Program-made: the position numbers and the translations under genes | Assembly: GCA_029298735.1 (NCBI GenBank) | Contig: JANSLP010000480.1 | Span: 1-18,857 of the forward strand | Direction: 5' to 3' | Length of the DNA stretch: 18,857 nucleotides | Source: Ophiostoma sp. CBS 140.51 | Taxonomy: Eukaryota > Ascomycota > Sordariomycetes > Ophiostomatales > Ophiostomataceae | In this document: piece by piece, positions 1 to 9,228 of the stretch | Numbering within the stretch: the first letter of the stretch is position 1 | Layout of the letters: each line of letters begins with the position of its first letter | Notes under the pieces: model-generated | What the model was told of the DNA's origin: nothing | What the model saw: only the letters and a program-made list of their open reading frames with translations | The model's database searches: none

Positions 1-2936
1 TTTAAGATAAATTGAATAGCATTCGAAAATAAACAATATATAAAAAGAAAACAATAAATTTATTTGTAGCTAAAATAAAATGAACAATGAAAACGAATAA
101 GTAGCAATTCGTCAAAGAACGACGCAAATCTAATGTAAAACGAATAAGCAAAAACGTACATAGTGATATGTTTGTCAAAACAACACCCAGTTTGTTGTCT
201 GTTCTTGTCTCAAAAGCGGCCTGTGCTCCGCATCAACATCGCTATCCCCGTATCTATTGACCACCTCTCGGCATTCTCATCTCCCAGTTCAATTGCCCAT
301 TCACTCATCTTCCGGTTGCAGCAATTGGGTTGTGTACCACCGCTGCAAGCTTCGACCGTCGTGATATCTGTGATATTTGTTTGGAGAGTACCTGTTGGTG
401 ATGATGTGTTAGTGGCAGTCTGTTGTCTGTTGTTTTTGGCTGTTGTTTTGGCTGTCAAATCGGCGTGAGCGGGCATGTACCCTGTGCGTCGTGTGCATCA
501 AATAGACGCCCTGTTGACAGCCGGCAGACGACAGCCGACACACACACGAAGAAAACGATGTAACTAACCGTCGTTGGGGTGTTGGTGGTGGTGTCGGACC
601 GCCAGATCCACCTCCGCTGGGGTTGATCGGGCCAGGACGAGGACGCGGTGAAGGTGACGGTGGAGGGTTCGGCACCGGGTGGGATAGCATCGGTCTGCAC
701 TTAAAAGCTCGACTGCACCTGCACGGTGCGCCGCCTTGCATAAAATAGTCGCCGCGGGTGTACATGGTTCGTGGACTGTCCTCAGTTGGGGGCCGAAATT
801 GGGAAATGGGCCTGTTGGTGGTCGCAGAAACGAGCGAAAGTGAGGCCGACTTTGTGAGGTTGAATCTTTTTTTGCACTGCTGTAAGTGGACCAAAGAAAC
901 CAAAAGAGGCAATTCGGTGTGAGAGGCCTCTTTTGCCCTTGGGTGTTCTGTTGGTGTCTGTCTCTGTCTGTGTCTGTTGGTTTCTGTTTTTGTTGGTCTT
1001 TGGTGATATCGAGATCAAAGGCAGAGAAGTAAAAATGAAGGTGAATAGAACAAAAAAGCAAGTTCAGGAACAGGAACGAGGTCCAAAATTCAAATATTTA
1101 AAATTTGAAAAACAAGAGAGTTGGGGATGAAAAGAAATATTGTTTAGAAAATCTGGTGACAGATGAGTAGTGTATTGTGTATGTTGATCGTGAGATCTGG
1201 TGGTAATAGCGATGAATGAAATATGTGCAAAAAGAGACGAAAAATGTTCCAAAAATGGAAAGATGAAGACGAGATGGATTGAAGCGTAAAGCAAACGAAA
1301 GAAGATGTAGAGATGAATTGATCATGAACAAACAAGACGAAGGACAATCAACTCTTTTTATACTACAAACAACAACTCACAAACCCCCAAATCTTTTTCT
1401 GTTCAGCAAACAGATCTCATCCCTTTTCCCTTGACGTCCCTTCATCTTGTCTGTCGCCTTTACTTCCCCGTCGAATAAAAAAACAGCAAAAGAGAATGAG
1501 AGAGACAGAGAGAGGCTCCGTTTGCTTGCTTTACATTTTTACATGCAGTCGCCTTTTCGAGTTTAGGTAGGGAAGCAGGGAGGTCAACCATCACCAGACG
1601 TCCGCGGCTGTGAGGCCGAGCAGAGACAGATTGACAGAGCGGCCCGTTTGTGACACCATGGGAAATTCCCCGTTGCGAGCAGGAGGATGGGAGACCAAAT
1701 GGGAAGACCAGAAGACACAAAAAGGGACGAGAGCAGAGCCGCCCCACTGAACATGCAGGTGTGAGCACAGGAACCTGCAGGTCCATGTATCGGTCCAGGC
1801 AGATTTCAGCAGTTTGTAGGAGAAAAGAAGGAAAAGAAAGATGTGAAGAACTAGAACAAAGATGTTGGAAGTCAAAATGTAGTAGAGCTATTGAATTTTT
1901 CAAAGAATTAAAATTGACAAGGACCAAAATTCATCCGACCTGTGACAGGATTTAATCTACGTCGCATCGTCCCAACCAAACCTTAATACACTGCAGACTG
2001 CAGACGGCAAACGCTGCTGCACGCAGCACGGCCGGACTGTTGTAATTCGTGGTGGTGGTGGCCGACTTACACTGGAGACTGGCTGCAGCTTTACAGGCAT
2101 TCGATGAAAACGATGAAAGGCGACATCGAGCACAAATTGAACACAAGTCTCTACACTATTCCGCCTTTCAACGAGCATTGTTACTTCACGTCATCGATCA
2201 TTAAAAAAGTGAAAAAATGAAGAAACGAAAATGTAAAAGATTCAAAGTAGTTGCACATTATTGAGTATCGGGCCCTTTTCGAGACCGCGTATGACTCTTT
2301 TTATTTATCAAGGCTCTCCGCCTTCATCCTTCAGAGTCCTGCCCCTCCACGCCTCCATGTGACGCCTTTCCTTTTCCTACCCTTTTTTCTCCTTTTCTCC
2401 TGTCCCTCATCCCATTTCTCTTTTCTTTCTTTTCCTCGCTCTCGCCGACCTTGTGCCTCTCCGACGTTTAGCCCCCAAGCGGTCCCTCCGCAATACCGAT
2501 GACCCTTAAAAAGGGGGGTTGGTGACCCTTCGAGAAAAGGGGTGGAAATAAAATGAAATACAATAAAATCGAGGGGAAAGAAAGGCGGAGGCAATAAAAT
2601 GAAAACACGAGATCCGCCGCCAACAAAGTGAGCAAAAAAACGTGAAGACAAAAAAAGACAGAAGAATTGTTGGCTGAACGTTGGCTGTGGGCCAAGAATA
2701 CACGCCCGGACGAAAGATATGCCTTGTGGACATGTGGACATGTGTGGACAAACGTATGCGGGTATGCGGACATATGTGATCGACGACCAACAGTCGACCG
2801 ACTTGGAGTGGGTGATGTGATCGAGATAAGTGGAATAATGAACAGCGTGAGCAACGTCCAGGTGAAGAAGACGGGACGGAAAAGGAAGACAAAAAAGGAA
2901 GAGCAGAGTTGCCGTCAGTCGTCAGCGTAACTAGAA
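1..2936. other. Gene-free left flank with GC-rich island and purine tracts
   Basis: I recognise no conserved protein or RNA gene here. The first 160 bases are very AT-rich. A GC-rich island at about 560-790 carries a proline/glycine-rich open stretch on the minus strand. Purine-rich tracts on the plus strand (about 1020-1360, 1490-1950, 2560-2920) are pyrimidine-rich on the minus strand, which resembles the CT-rich leader of the NIPSNAP gene elsewhere in the window. This suggests, by inference only, that a minus-strand gene lying mostly left of the window has a long leader or promoter here. The part next to 2936 must include the 3' UTR of the RNPS1-like gene. A pyrimidine-rich tract on the plus strand sits at about 2330-2460. 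Confidence 0.5.
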
Positions 2937-4094
2937 CTAAAAGTCGCGCTGGGCATCGACCTGCCTGCCATTGTCTCTGCCGCCTCCTCCACCTCCACCT
3001 CCACCACCTCCTTCGCGGTTTCTTCTGCCACTACCACCACGGCGTCCCTTGCGTCGCCTGTGCCGGCCGCCATTGTTATTGTTGCGGCCACCGCCAGGCG
3101 GAGGGGGCGAGCGAGAGCGAGACCTGGATTTGGATCGAGACCACGAGCGCGAGCGGTAGGCTGGAGAATGTGACCGGTTCAGTTGAGGCGACCGGCTGCG
3201 GTAGCGGTTCTTTGTGTTCTTTGCGCTGTCACCATCTCCCTTGCCAGGGCCAGCGGCAGGCGACCGAGAGCGGCGGCCGCCGGGAGACACGGAGCGTGGA
3301 CGGTAGGTGTCAAAGGCACGCGCGTTCTTACCACGGTCCCGACGACGTCCACCACCTCCGCCGTCGCGTCCACCGCCGCCACCACCACCACCTCCTCCAC
3401 CTCCACCATCGCGTCCTCCACCCTCATTGGCCTTCTTTTGCCGACCCCCACCACCGCCGCCCCGTTTTGCCTGCTTGGGCGTGCGCGTGAGCTTGCGGCG
3501 CGGCAGCACGACAGAGACATTGATAATGTTGCCGTCCAACAGCGCCTCATGCATGTGGGCAGCGGCGGACACGGCGTCCGTCTCGTTGCCGTAGAGGATG
3601 TAGGCAGTGCCGCGGTTGGTGTGTGAGACATGGCTGATGGGTAGATCGAGGTCGACAATGTGGCCAAACTCGCCAAAGATTTCGTACAAGTGGTCTTCGT
3701 TAACGTTGGTCGTCAGCTTTTCGACGACGACTTTGGCTGTGCGGGCGGGGGGTGTCCGGCTTCTGCTGCGACTGGGAGTGCGAGAGTAGCTTCTGGTCCG
3801 AGAGTAGCTTCTCGATCTACTCCTGCTGACGCTGCGTCCTCTGCTGTCGCTGCGATCGCGCGGTGTCCGCGACCGAGAGCGAGAACGTGTCGATCTGGGT
3901 GAACGCGACCGTGACCGGGAGATGGACCGCGACCCTGAGCGATTGGATCTCGGCGAGAATGGAGGACGGCCACTACGGCCGCGAGAGTGTGAGCGGGATC
4001 GTGATCTGGAGCTGGACTTGGAGATGGACCGTGCCGACCGGGATCTCGATCTCGACCGCATGCTCGATGCTGCCGAAGGATCGCGGGACGCCAT
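2937..4094 (-). CDS. rnps1: RNPS1-like SR-type RNA-binding protein (one RRM)
   Basis: The product is 385 aa. Order: an Arg/Ser-rich region (about residues 10-118) with many RS dipeptides, one RRM (about 119-202) with an RNP2-like strand VVVEKL and an RNP1-like strand RGTAYILY, a polyglycine stretch (about 211-240), a second RS-rich stretch (about 255-330) and a Gly/Arg-rich tail. An RS domain with one central RRM of this type is the RNPS1 pattern. Family knowledge: RNPS1 is a nuclear splicing activator linked to the exon junction/ASAP complex. I chose the ATG at 4092-4094 because it has A at -3 and starts a typical SR N-terminus. The frame stays open 89 codons further upstream, but that stretch reads like leader. 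No intron is needed. It is divergent from RPN5. Another RRM-SR splicing factor is the main alternative. Confidence 0.85.
   Translation of the reverse strand: MASRDPSAASSMRSRSRSRSARSISKSSSRSRSRSHSRGRSGRPPFSPRSNRSGSRSISRSRSRSPRSTRSRSRSRTPRDRSDSRGRSVSRSRSRSYSRTRSYSRTPSRSRSRTPPARTAKVVVEKLTTNVNEDHLYEIFGEFGHIVDLDLPISHVSHTNRGTAYILYGNETDAVSAAAHMHEALLDGNIINVSVVLPRRKLTRTPKQAKRGGGGGGRQKKANEGGGRDGGGGGGGGGGGGGRDGGGGGRRRDRGKNARAFDTYRPRSVSPGGRRSRSPAAGPGKGDGDSAKNTKNRYRSRSPQLNRSHSPAYRSRSWSRSKSRSRSRSPPPPGGGRNNNNGGRHRRRKGRRGGSGRRNREGGGGGGGGGGGRDNGRQVDAQRDF
3340..3425 (-). repeat. Glycine-codon microsatellite within the RNPS1-like gene
   Basis: On the plus strand this is a run of CCN triplets (ccacc, ccgcc and tcc mixtures), read on the minus strand as a long Gly run interrupted by Arg-Asp. 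A second, shorter Gly run lies near 2980-3015 at the C-terminus. Runs of this kind change length easily by replication slippage, so the glycine count probably varies between strains. Confidence 0.75.
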
Positions 4095-4718
4095 TGTGTG
4101 AGAGCCGTGGGCGGCCGTGTGTATGAGTGTGTGTGTTTCGTGTAGTTGATTCGTAAAATGTGCTGTTGACAGTATCTCAATTAATGTTCTTCGTGGGTGG
4201 TCGTGAATTGGATACTGAGAAAGATGTGATTTTGCAAAAGCTGGGCTCAGCAAGGCTTCGGAGCTTTTCGAGCTCTTTGTCGCTTTGGAAAGCAAGCTTG
4301 CTGGGAGCTGGGGCCTCCTGCCGTTTGCGATAGAGTCACGTGCATGCCCAACGCGCTGCACTTGTCTGAGTGCGCTAGTCTCGATCAGGTTACCACATTT
4401 TGCCCATCAGGCAGAGGTTCCTTGCGTGGGCTCTTTTGCTGCCCTTTGCTTGCTGTTGTGCTGTTTGGAGTGGGCTGTGGTCGTCGTCGAAACCGCCAGC
4501 CTCCACCCACCACCACGTCTGGCGCTTTCCATAGCTCAGCGTAATCGCTTTCAGTTTACGTCCATCTGCATCCACCTTCAACCTCAACACACAACAGCAT
4601 CACATCACGATCACAATCGACAACTCCCCCCTCTCCATCTACTCAATCGAAGACAACCATCCATCCGACCACCTCCCTACTACCCCTCTCGATCCTGATC
4701 TGACCTCCCATCGCCACC
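4095..4718. promoter_or_regulatory. Divergent promoter between RNPS1-like gene and RPN5
   Basis: The 624 bp between two outward-facing start codons must hold both promoters and both 5' leaders. The RPN5 side (about 4550-4710) is CA/CT-rich, as fungal leaders often are, and ends in a good start context (gccaccATG). The RNPS1 side has GT/TG repeats near 4118-4138, which are CA repeats on the coding strand. I found no clear TATA box and no exact yeast-type PACE proteasome element. Confidence 0.6.
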
Positions 4719-6299
4719 ATGTCGGACGGTGCGCTGAAGCCGGAGAAGGACTTCTCTAAGGAGACGGCCAAGGTCATTGGTGAGGCCGAAGAGCTTGCCA
4801 AGGTCAGTACGCCCTGACTCTTGAAAGACATTGTCACCCCCGAGATCAAGATACTAACAGCTCTTGTGCAGACCGACATCAACGCCGCGATCGAAAAGCT
4901 CACGCTGCTGGAGAAGCAGACTCGCCAGGCATCTGACCTGGCCTCGACCTCCAAGATTCTGATTGCGATTGTGACAATATGCAAGGACGCGGGCAACTGG
5001 AGCCTTCTCAACGACCAAGTGCTCGTGCTGTCCAAGAAGCACGGTCAGCTCAAACAGGCGATTACGCGCATGGTGCAGACGGTCATGACCTTCTTGGACG
5101 CCACGCCCAACTTGGAGACGAAGCTGTCGGTCATTGAGGCGGTGCGCACCGTCACGGAGGGCAAGATCTTTGTCGAGGTGGAGCGGGCGCGTGTGACCAA
5201 GATTCTGTCGGACATTAAGAAGAAGCAGGGCGACCTCAAAGCGGCGACAGACATTCTGTGCGAGCTGCAGGTCGAGACGTTTGGGTCGATGAGCCGCCGC
5301 GAAAAGACAGAGTTTATCCTGGCCCAGGTGGCGCTGTGCATTGAGGTCGGCGACTGGACGCAGGCGGGCATTCTGAGCCGCAAGATTAGCACCAAGTACC
5401 TGTCGCGCAAGCCGGCCAAGACGGCGGAGCAGCTCGAAAAGGAGCGGAAAGAGAGGGAGAAGAAGGAGAAGGAGAACCCGGAAGGCGTCGAGGGCGAGCC
5501 CGAAGAGAAGGAGGACGACGTCACCGACCTCAAGCTGCGGTACTACGAGCAGCAGGTCATCCTGGCCAAGCACGAGGACAAGTACCTGGACGTGTGCAAG
5601 CACTTCCGGCAGGTGTTGGACACGGAAGCCGTCGAGAAGGACCCGGCCAAGCTGCACCCGGTCCTGCAGCGCATCATCTACTTTGTCATCCTGGCGCCCT
5701 ACGACAACGAACAGCACGACCTGCTGGAGCGCATTGCCCGCGACACCCGCAACAGCCAGGTGCCCAAGGATGCTGAGCTGCTCAAGCTGTTTACCGTCCA
5801 GGAGCTGATGCGGTGGCCCGAGGTGGCCAAGTTTTTCGGTCCCCACCTCTGCGAGAGCGACGTGTTTGACGCCTCCACCGAAGAAGACGATGACGACGAC
5901 GAGGACGACCGCAAGGCCCGCCAGCGCTGGACGGACCTGCGCAAGCGTGTCATTGAGCACAATGTGCGCGTCGTCTCTAAATACTACACGCGGATCCGCA
6001 TGAGCCGGCTGACGCAGCTGCTGGATCTGACGGACGACGAAACGGAAAAGTATATTTCCGAGCTGGTGACATCCAAGACCATATATGCCAAGATTGACCG
6101 CCCAGCACGCATTGTCAATTTCGCCAAGCCGCGTGACGCCGACGACATCTTGAACGACTGGAGCTACGACATGAAGAGTTTGCTGAACCTGCTCGAGCGC
6201 ATCGACCACCTGATTACCAAGGAGGAAATGATGGCCCGCATCCAGCCCACGGGTAAGGAGCCAGCATCCGGCAAGGGCAAGGGGACGACTGTGAAATAG
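4719..6299 (+). CDS. RPN5: 26S proteasome lid subunit Rpn5 (PSMD12)
   Basis: There are two exons, 4719-4802 and 4872-6299. The 69-nt intron (4803-4871) starts GTCAGT, has a TACTAAC branch site and ends TGCAG; phase is 0. The product is 503 aa. Family knowledge: Rpn5 is a PCI-domain scaffold of the 19S lid, beside the Rpn11 deubiquitinase, in nucleus and cytoplasm. Seen here: N-terminal helical repeats, a charged KEKE-type stretch (about residues 217-245), an acidic run of E/D (about 365-374), and a C-terminal PCI/winged-helix part holding HNVRVVSKYYTRIRMSRL and LNDWS, which are Rpn5 hallmarks. It is slightly longer than the roughly 445-456 aa of the yeast and human proteins because of the two charged inserts. 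The ATG sits in a strong gccaccATG context. The identification is firm. Confidence 0.96.
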
Positions 6300-6442
6300 A
6301 GAGGCGGGGATGGACGAGTTCACGGTTGGGTTGGGGTGTCTCTGGGTGTATTGTAAACTATTTCTTCAGTTCAACGTGTGCTTTATGGCTATTCATTCAG
6401 GTGTCACATAGACCAAAGGTAGATGCCAAAAGATCATGCAAA

Positions 6443-6448
6443 AATAAA
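6443..6448 (+). terminator. Likely polyadenylation signal of RPN5 (AATAAA)
   Basis: An exact AATAAA lies 144 nt past the RPN5 stop codon in an A-rich stretch. It is positioned as a 3' UTR signal and lies before the convergent FSH1-family gene (stop at 6554). Confidence 0.45.
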
Positions 6449-6553
6449 AGTAAGCAAAACCGTGTCCATGGCGAACACTCTATTCTAAGTCTATCAGTGA
6501 TATGTAGTGTAACCTATGTACATAATGACCCCCTTCCCGTCTTTGCAGTCCTT

Positions 6554-7513
6554 CTATATCTTCGGCTCGGCAACAGCCTCTTCACTGTTCTTCTCCGCCT
6601 GCGTCTTGACAAATGACACCAGCGGCATCACCCACTCCTTGTTGATGGGCACATAGTGGCCGCCCGGGTGGGTCAGCGCAATCGGCTCAAGACACCGGTC
6701 AATCAGCGCCTGTGTCCGTGTCTCGTCCACCACCGTGTCTAGACCGCCGATAAAGTGCAGCGTGGGCGTCTTGATCTTGGGCCCATACAGCCAGTCCAGG
6801 TTCTCGGGCGGCGCAAAGAAACCGCTGTAGATGACGGCAAACTTGAGTGGTTTATGGCCATTGGCCGCCCGCAGCGCCTTCACCCACGACCACTCCTCCC
6901 CGGATGGTGGTTGGCGACCCTCCTCCAAAGCTGCAGCCACAATGCCCGACGCAGCACCGCCCTGGCTGAAGCCCAGCACGCCGTCCACACCGCCGGCCTC
7001 CTTGATCGTTTCTGCCAGGCGTGTCATGCCTTCTTTGAGGAAACGGTATTCCCCGGTGGCATCGTCCCGCCGCCACCACGCCCAGGAGTCGGATGTATCC
7101 TCGCTATCGTTTTCGACACTCCCGTCTTCTGGCGGCTGATACCCCGGAATGTCCCGTGGCCGCAGCCGGTTGGGCCCCGTCGGGTAAATCATGGTTGGTG
7201 CCAGGTGGAACGGTGCCAGTGACTTTTGCAGCATCTTCTCGAGCGCGCGGGTCTTGGCCCGGAACAGGGCGCCAGACTGGGTGTAGCCGTGCAGCATCAG
7301 AATCTTGACGTTGCGCTTGGGCACAGCGGGCGGCTTTGGTGGGCGGTTGGCCGCTTGCGGGTGTGGGTGTGTCTGTGTCTGGCTGGACATTGTGAAGGGG
7401 GAGGGTTGAGTGGAAAACGAGGAGAGGGGACGGCAGTATCGAGAAGAGAAGATGGCGGTTGGGCTCCGTAGTCGAATTGCCAGTGTCGAGGACTGGAAGA
7501 AAGGCAACTGCAT
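6554..7513 (-). CDS. FSH1-family serine hydrolase, possible mitochondrial long form
   Basis: This is an alpha/beta hydrolase of the FSH1 family (yeast Fsh1-3, related to human OVCA2). Numbering from the internal Met at 7390 (278-aa form): MLHGYTQSG oxyanion-region strand at about 32-40, nucleophile elbow GFSQGG with Ser142, Asp218 in IGGLD and His245 in HPGGH. The catalytic triad is complete. The longest form starts at 7513 (319 aa) and adds 41 residues rich in Ser, Arg and hydrophobics with no Asp or Glu, as in a mitochondrial targeting peptide. The first ATG has a weak context (C at -3) and the second a good one (A at -3), so leaky scanning could give two forms. No intron is seen. The natural substrate is unknown; family members are esterases or thioesterases. 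If only the short form exists, the CDS is 6554-7390. Confidence 0.9.
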   Translation of the reverse strand: MQLPFFQSSTLAIRLRSPTAIFSSRYCRPLSSFSTQPSPFTMSSQTQTHPHPQAANRPPKPPAVPKRNVKILMLHGYTQSGALFRAKTRALEKMLQKSLAPFHLAPTMIYPTGPNRLRPRDIPGYQPPEDGSVENDSEDTSDSWAWWRRDDATGEYRFLKEGMTRLAETIKEAGGVDGVLGFSQGGAASGIVAAALEEGRQPPSGEEWSWVKALRAANGHKPLKFAVIYSGFFAPPENLDWLYGPKIKTPTLHFIGGLDTVVDETRTQALIDRCLEPIALTHPGGHYVPINKEWVMPLVSFVKTQAEKNSEEAVAEPKI

Positions 7514-8654
7514 GAGGCGCAGCGTCGTGGTTTTGAAGAGGTGTGTGGGTGTGGGATGCGGTCGGTGGTCGGTAGTATTGATAATCCAAATCGACTCTGG
7601 TGCTTATCGGTTCCGCTGTGCTGTGTGCCATGTGAGATGCCTTGTGAGTACATGCGGCGGGCAGGGCGGAAGGTCGTGCTGGGGCGCTCAGGTACCTCTT
7701 TTAGCGCGAGGGGCACCTCGCACCAAGCGGAAGGTGACAACCGCGGCTGGTTGGTACATATTTCAACTGGTCCCTGAATTTGTAGCAGACGTCTATGTTC
7801 ACAACCACAGGATGTCAACCCTTGAGGGCGAACTTGAACAAAAAAGCAAAATAAATACGCTGGTATAATATGTGAGTAGATGTGCATAGTGCATCGTGAC
7901 ATGGCTAAAGTGAAGTTTGCCTGTCTTGCGTTTATCCCTGCCAAAGAAAGAGTACGATCTCGCTGAAGAGACATGATAGCTCTAATGATAAGAGTTCTTC
8001 CGCACGATAGTCCTAACCGTCTACGTGCTTTATTTATGGCCAGGACAAGTCCTCACGATTGTCCTTTTGTACATGACCAAATATGGGGCACATGGTTGGT
8101 ACGATGCCATATTCATGGAAGGCTACGAGGACCATGACTTGGACGACACGGGGTTTCCACAAGGCCAGAAGAAGAGGTAACAAGATGTCTGACATGGGGG
8201 CCGTTGACAAGTTCCTCGTAGACATAAAGCACCTTGAGCTGTTGAAGAAGCTGCCCTGTCTCAATATGATCGCCTGTCCCAAAACGCAGACTGCTATATA
8301 TCGGACCAAGTTCGTCTGCCAAGTCGTCGTGTCCCAATGTCCACTTCACCGCACATATAGTTGAATTCACAGAGTAGAAAAAAAGTCGCCGCACTCGTTT
8401 CAATGGATGTACTTTTTGGGTTTTGTGTTGTTCTATGGTACAAAATCCCCACGCACGCGCATAAAAAACCCGCACAGTCGTGAGTGATGTGTGGATGTGG
8501 TGGGTGTGGGTGAAAGAATTGCAGTGTCGTTCTAGAAGAACGAGAAGCTTTTGATCCGTTGTGCTATTCCAACTTTGCACATCGTCGTCGCTCGTGTCGT
8601 CCGCTACCGCCGTCCGCTACCGTCCATGCTCATCGGTTTGAGGTCGAGGATAAT
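7514..8654. other. Spacer upstream of the FSH1-family gene and downstream of ATP18
   Basis: These 1.1 kb contain no identified gene. The part next to 7514 should carry the FSH1-family promoter and leader. The part next to 8654 carries the ATP18 3' UTR. A perfect 6-bp hairpin with a 4-nt loop lies at 7706-7721 (GCGAGG/CCTCGC), next to the palindrome AGGTACCT at about 7690. About 8113-8580 is listed separately as a possible gene relic. Confidence 0.5.
8113..8580 (-). pseudogene. Possible decayed or orphan reading frame, unknown protein
   Basis: A 155-codon frame is open on the minus strand. The part at about 8180-8350 reads like a real globular protein, with mixed hydrophobic/charged residues and motifs such as ELGPIYSSLRFGTGD and QLLQQLKVLYVYEEL. 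Codons here end in T more often than in neighbouring genes. The stretch after about 8160 loses this character and soon stops, and the N-terminal part looks like random spacer (His/Thr-rich). I recognise no family. It could be the middle of a degraded accessory gene, an exon of an unseen gene, or chance. Confidence is low. Confidence 0.25.
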
Positions 8655-9228
8655 TTAGTGCTTGTCGGCACCGCCGGCCTTGGCGTAGACGTTTCTCGGG
8701 TCGTTCTTCCACTCGTCGGCTGGATAGGGAGAGGGGTTAGCAACATGTCAATAATGGGTGGGACATCGGCATGCCGGGCTCCATCTTCAGTCAATACGTA
8801 CACTGCATCATAGCGTTCTGGGCGGAGTTGACGCCGTAGGCGATGATCAGACCTAGAAGATGATGTCAGACGAAGGAACATTTATGCGTCGAGTACATTG
8901 ACTGCGCTGTGATACGGGGGGTCTGTGAATGTCGTTGCCATGTCGCATGTCGTATGTCGGATATCGAAAGCCAGGGAGGAGGCGCATATCGACTCGGGTT
9001 CGACGACGGTTATGGAAGGCGGGCAGCCATGGGTGGACTCATGAAGAGAAGAACGTACCAGCGGCGAAGAAGGGGGCCATCGGCTTCACTGGTTCAGGTG
9101 TTAACAAACTATCATATGAAGGTGCATCGCGAATTGCGAACGAGTAGATCAGCGATCGAGGAGAGGCAATTGAACGTACGGACGGGACCCGGGAACTTCT
9201 TTAGGGGGGAGATGCCGAACCAAGACAT
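8655..9228 (-). CDS. ATP18: ATP synthase Fo subunit i/j (Atp18), four exons
   Basis: I rebuilt this from splice sites because every exon is shorter than 70 nt. Exons (minus strand): 9228-9180, 9088-9059, 8852-8802, 8719-8655. All three introns (91, 206 and 82 nt) start GTACGT and end in AG; the last has a GCTAAC branch site. The joined frame gives 64 aa, ending in a TAA. The protein starts MSWFGISPLKKFPGPV, continues LKPMAPFFAAG into one membrane segment (about residues 20-38) and ends with SDEWKNDPRN and a small basic tail. This is the classic fungal Atp18 pattern. Family knowledge: Atp18 is a small inner-membrane subunit of the mitochondrial F1Fo ATP synthase, near the dimer interface. It is divergent from another mitochondrial protein gene (NIPSNAP). 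All phases join correctly, so I am confident. Confidence 0.94.

Noticed and set aside
163..476. Overlapping frames on both strands near the left end
   Set aside because: There is no family resemblance and no coding-like third-position bias; likely chance.
3340..3425. CCN-triplet array as a CRISPR or mobile-element repeat
   Set aside because: It is a simple glycine-codon run inside an RS/RRM protein, with no spacers or unit structure.
4095..4361. 89-codon N-terminal extension of the RNPS1-like frame
   Set aside because: The extension reads like leader sequence, while the Met at 4094 has a good context and the expected SR start.
4385..4405. Possible PACE (Rpn4-type) proteasome control element before RPN5
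   Set aside because: The sequence ttttgcccatc only partly matches the reverse of GGTGGCAAA, so it is not a supported site.
4854..6323. 489-codon open frame antisense to RPN5
   Set aside because: It mirrors the high-GC third positions of RPN5; its Leu/Val/Gln-rich product resembles no protein, and RPN5 is certain.
8990..9015. GGTTCGACGA, possible tRNA T arm
   Set aside because: The stem bases do not pair; the site lies within intron 2 of ATP18.
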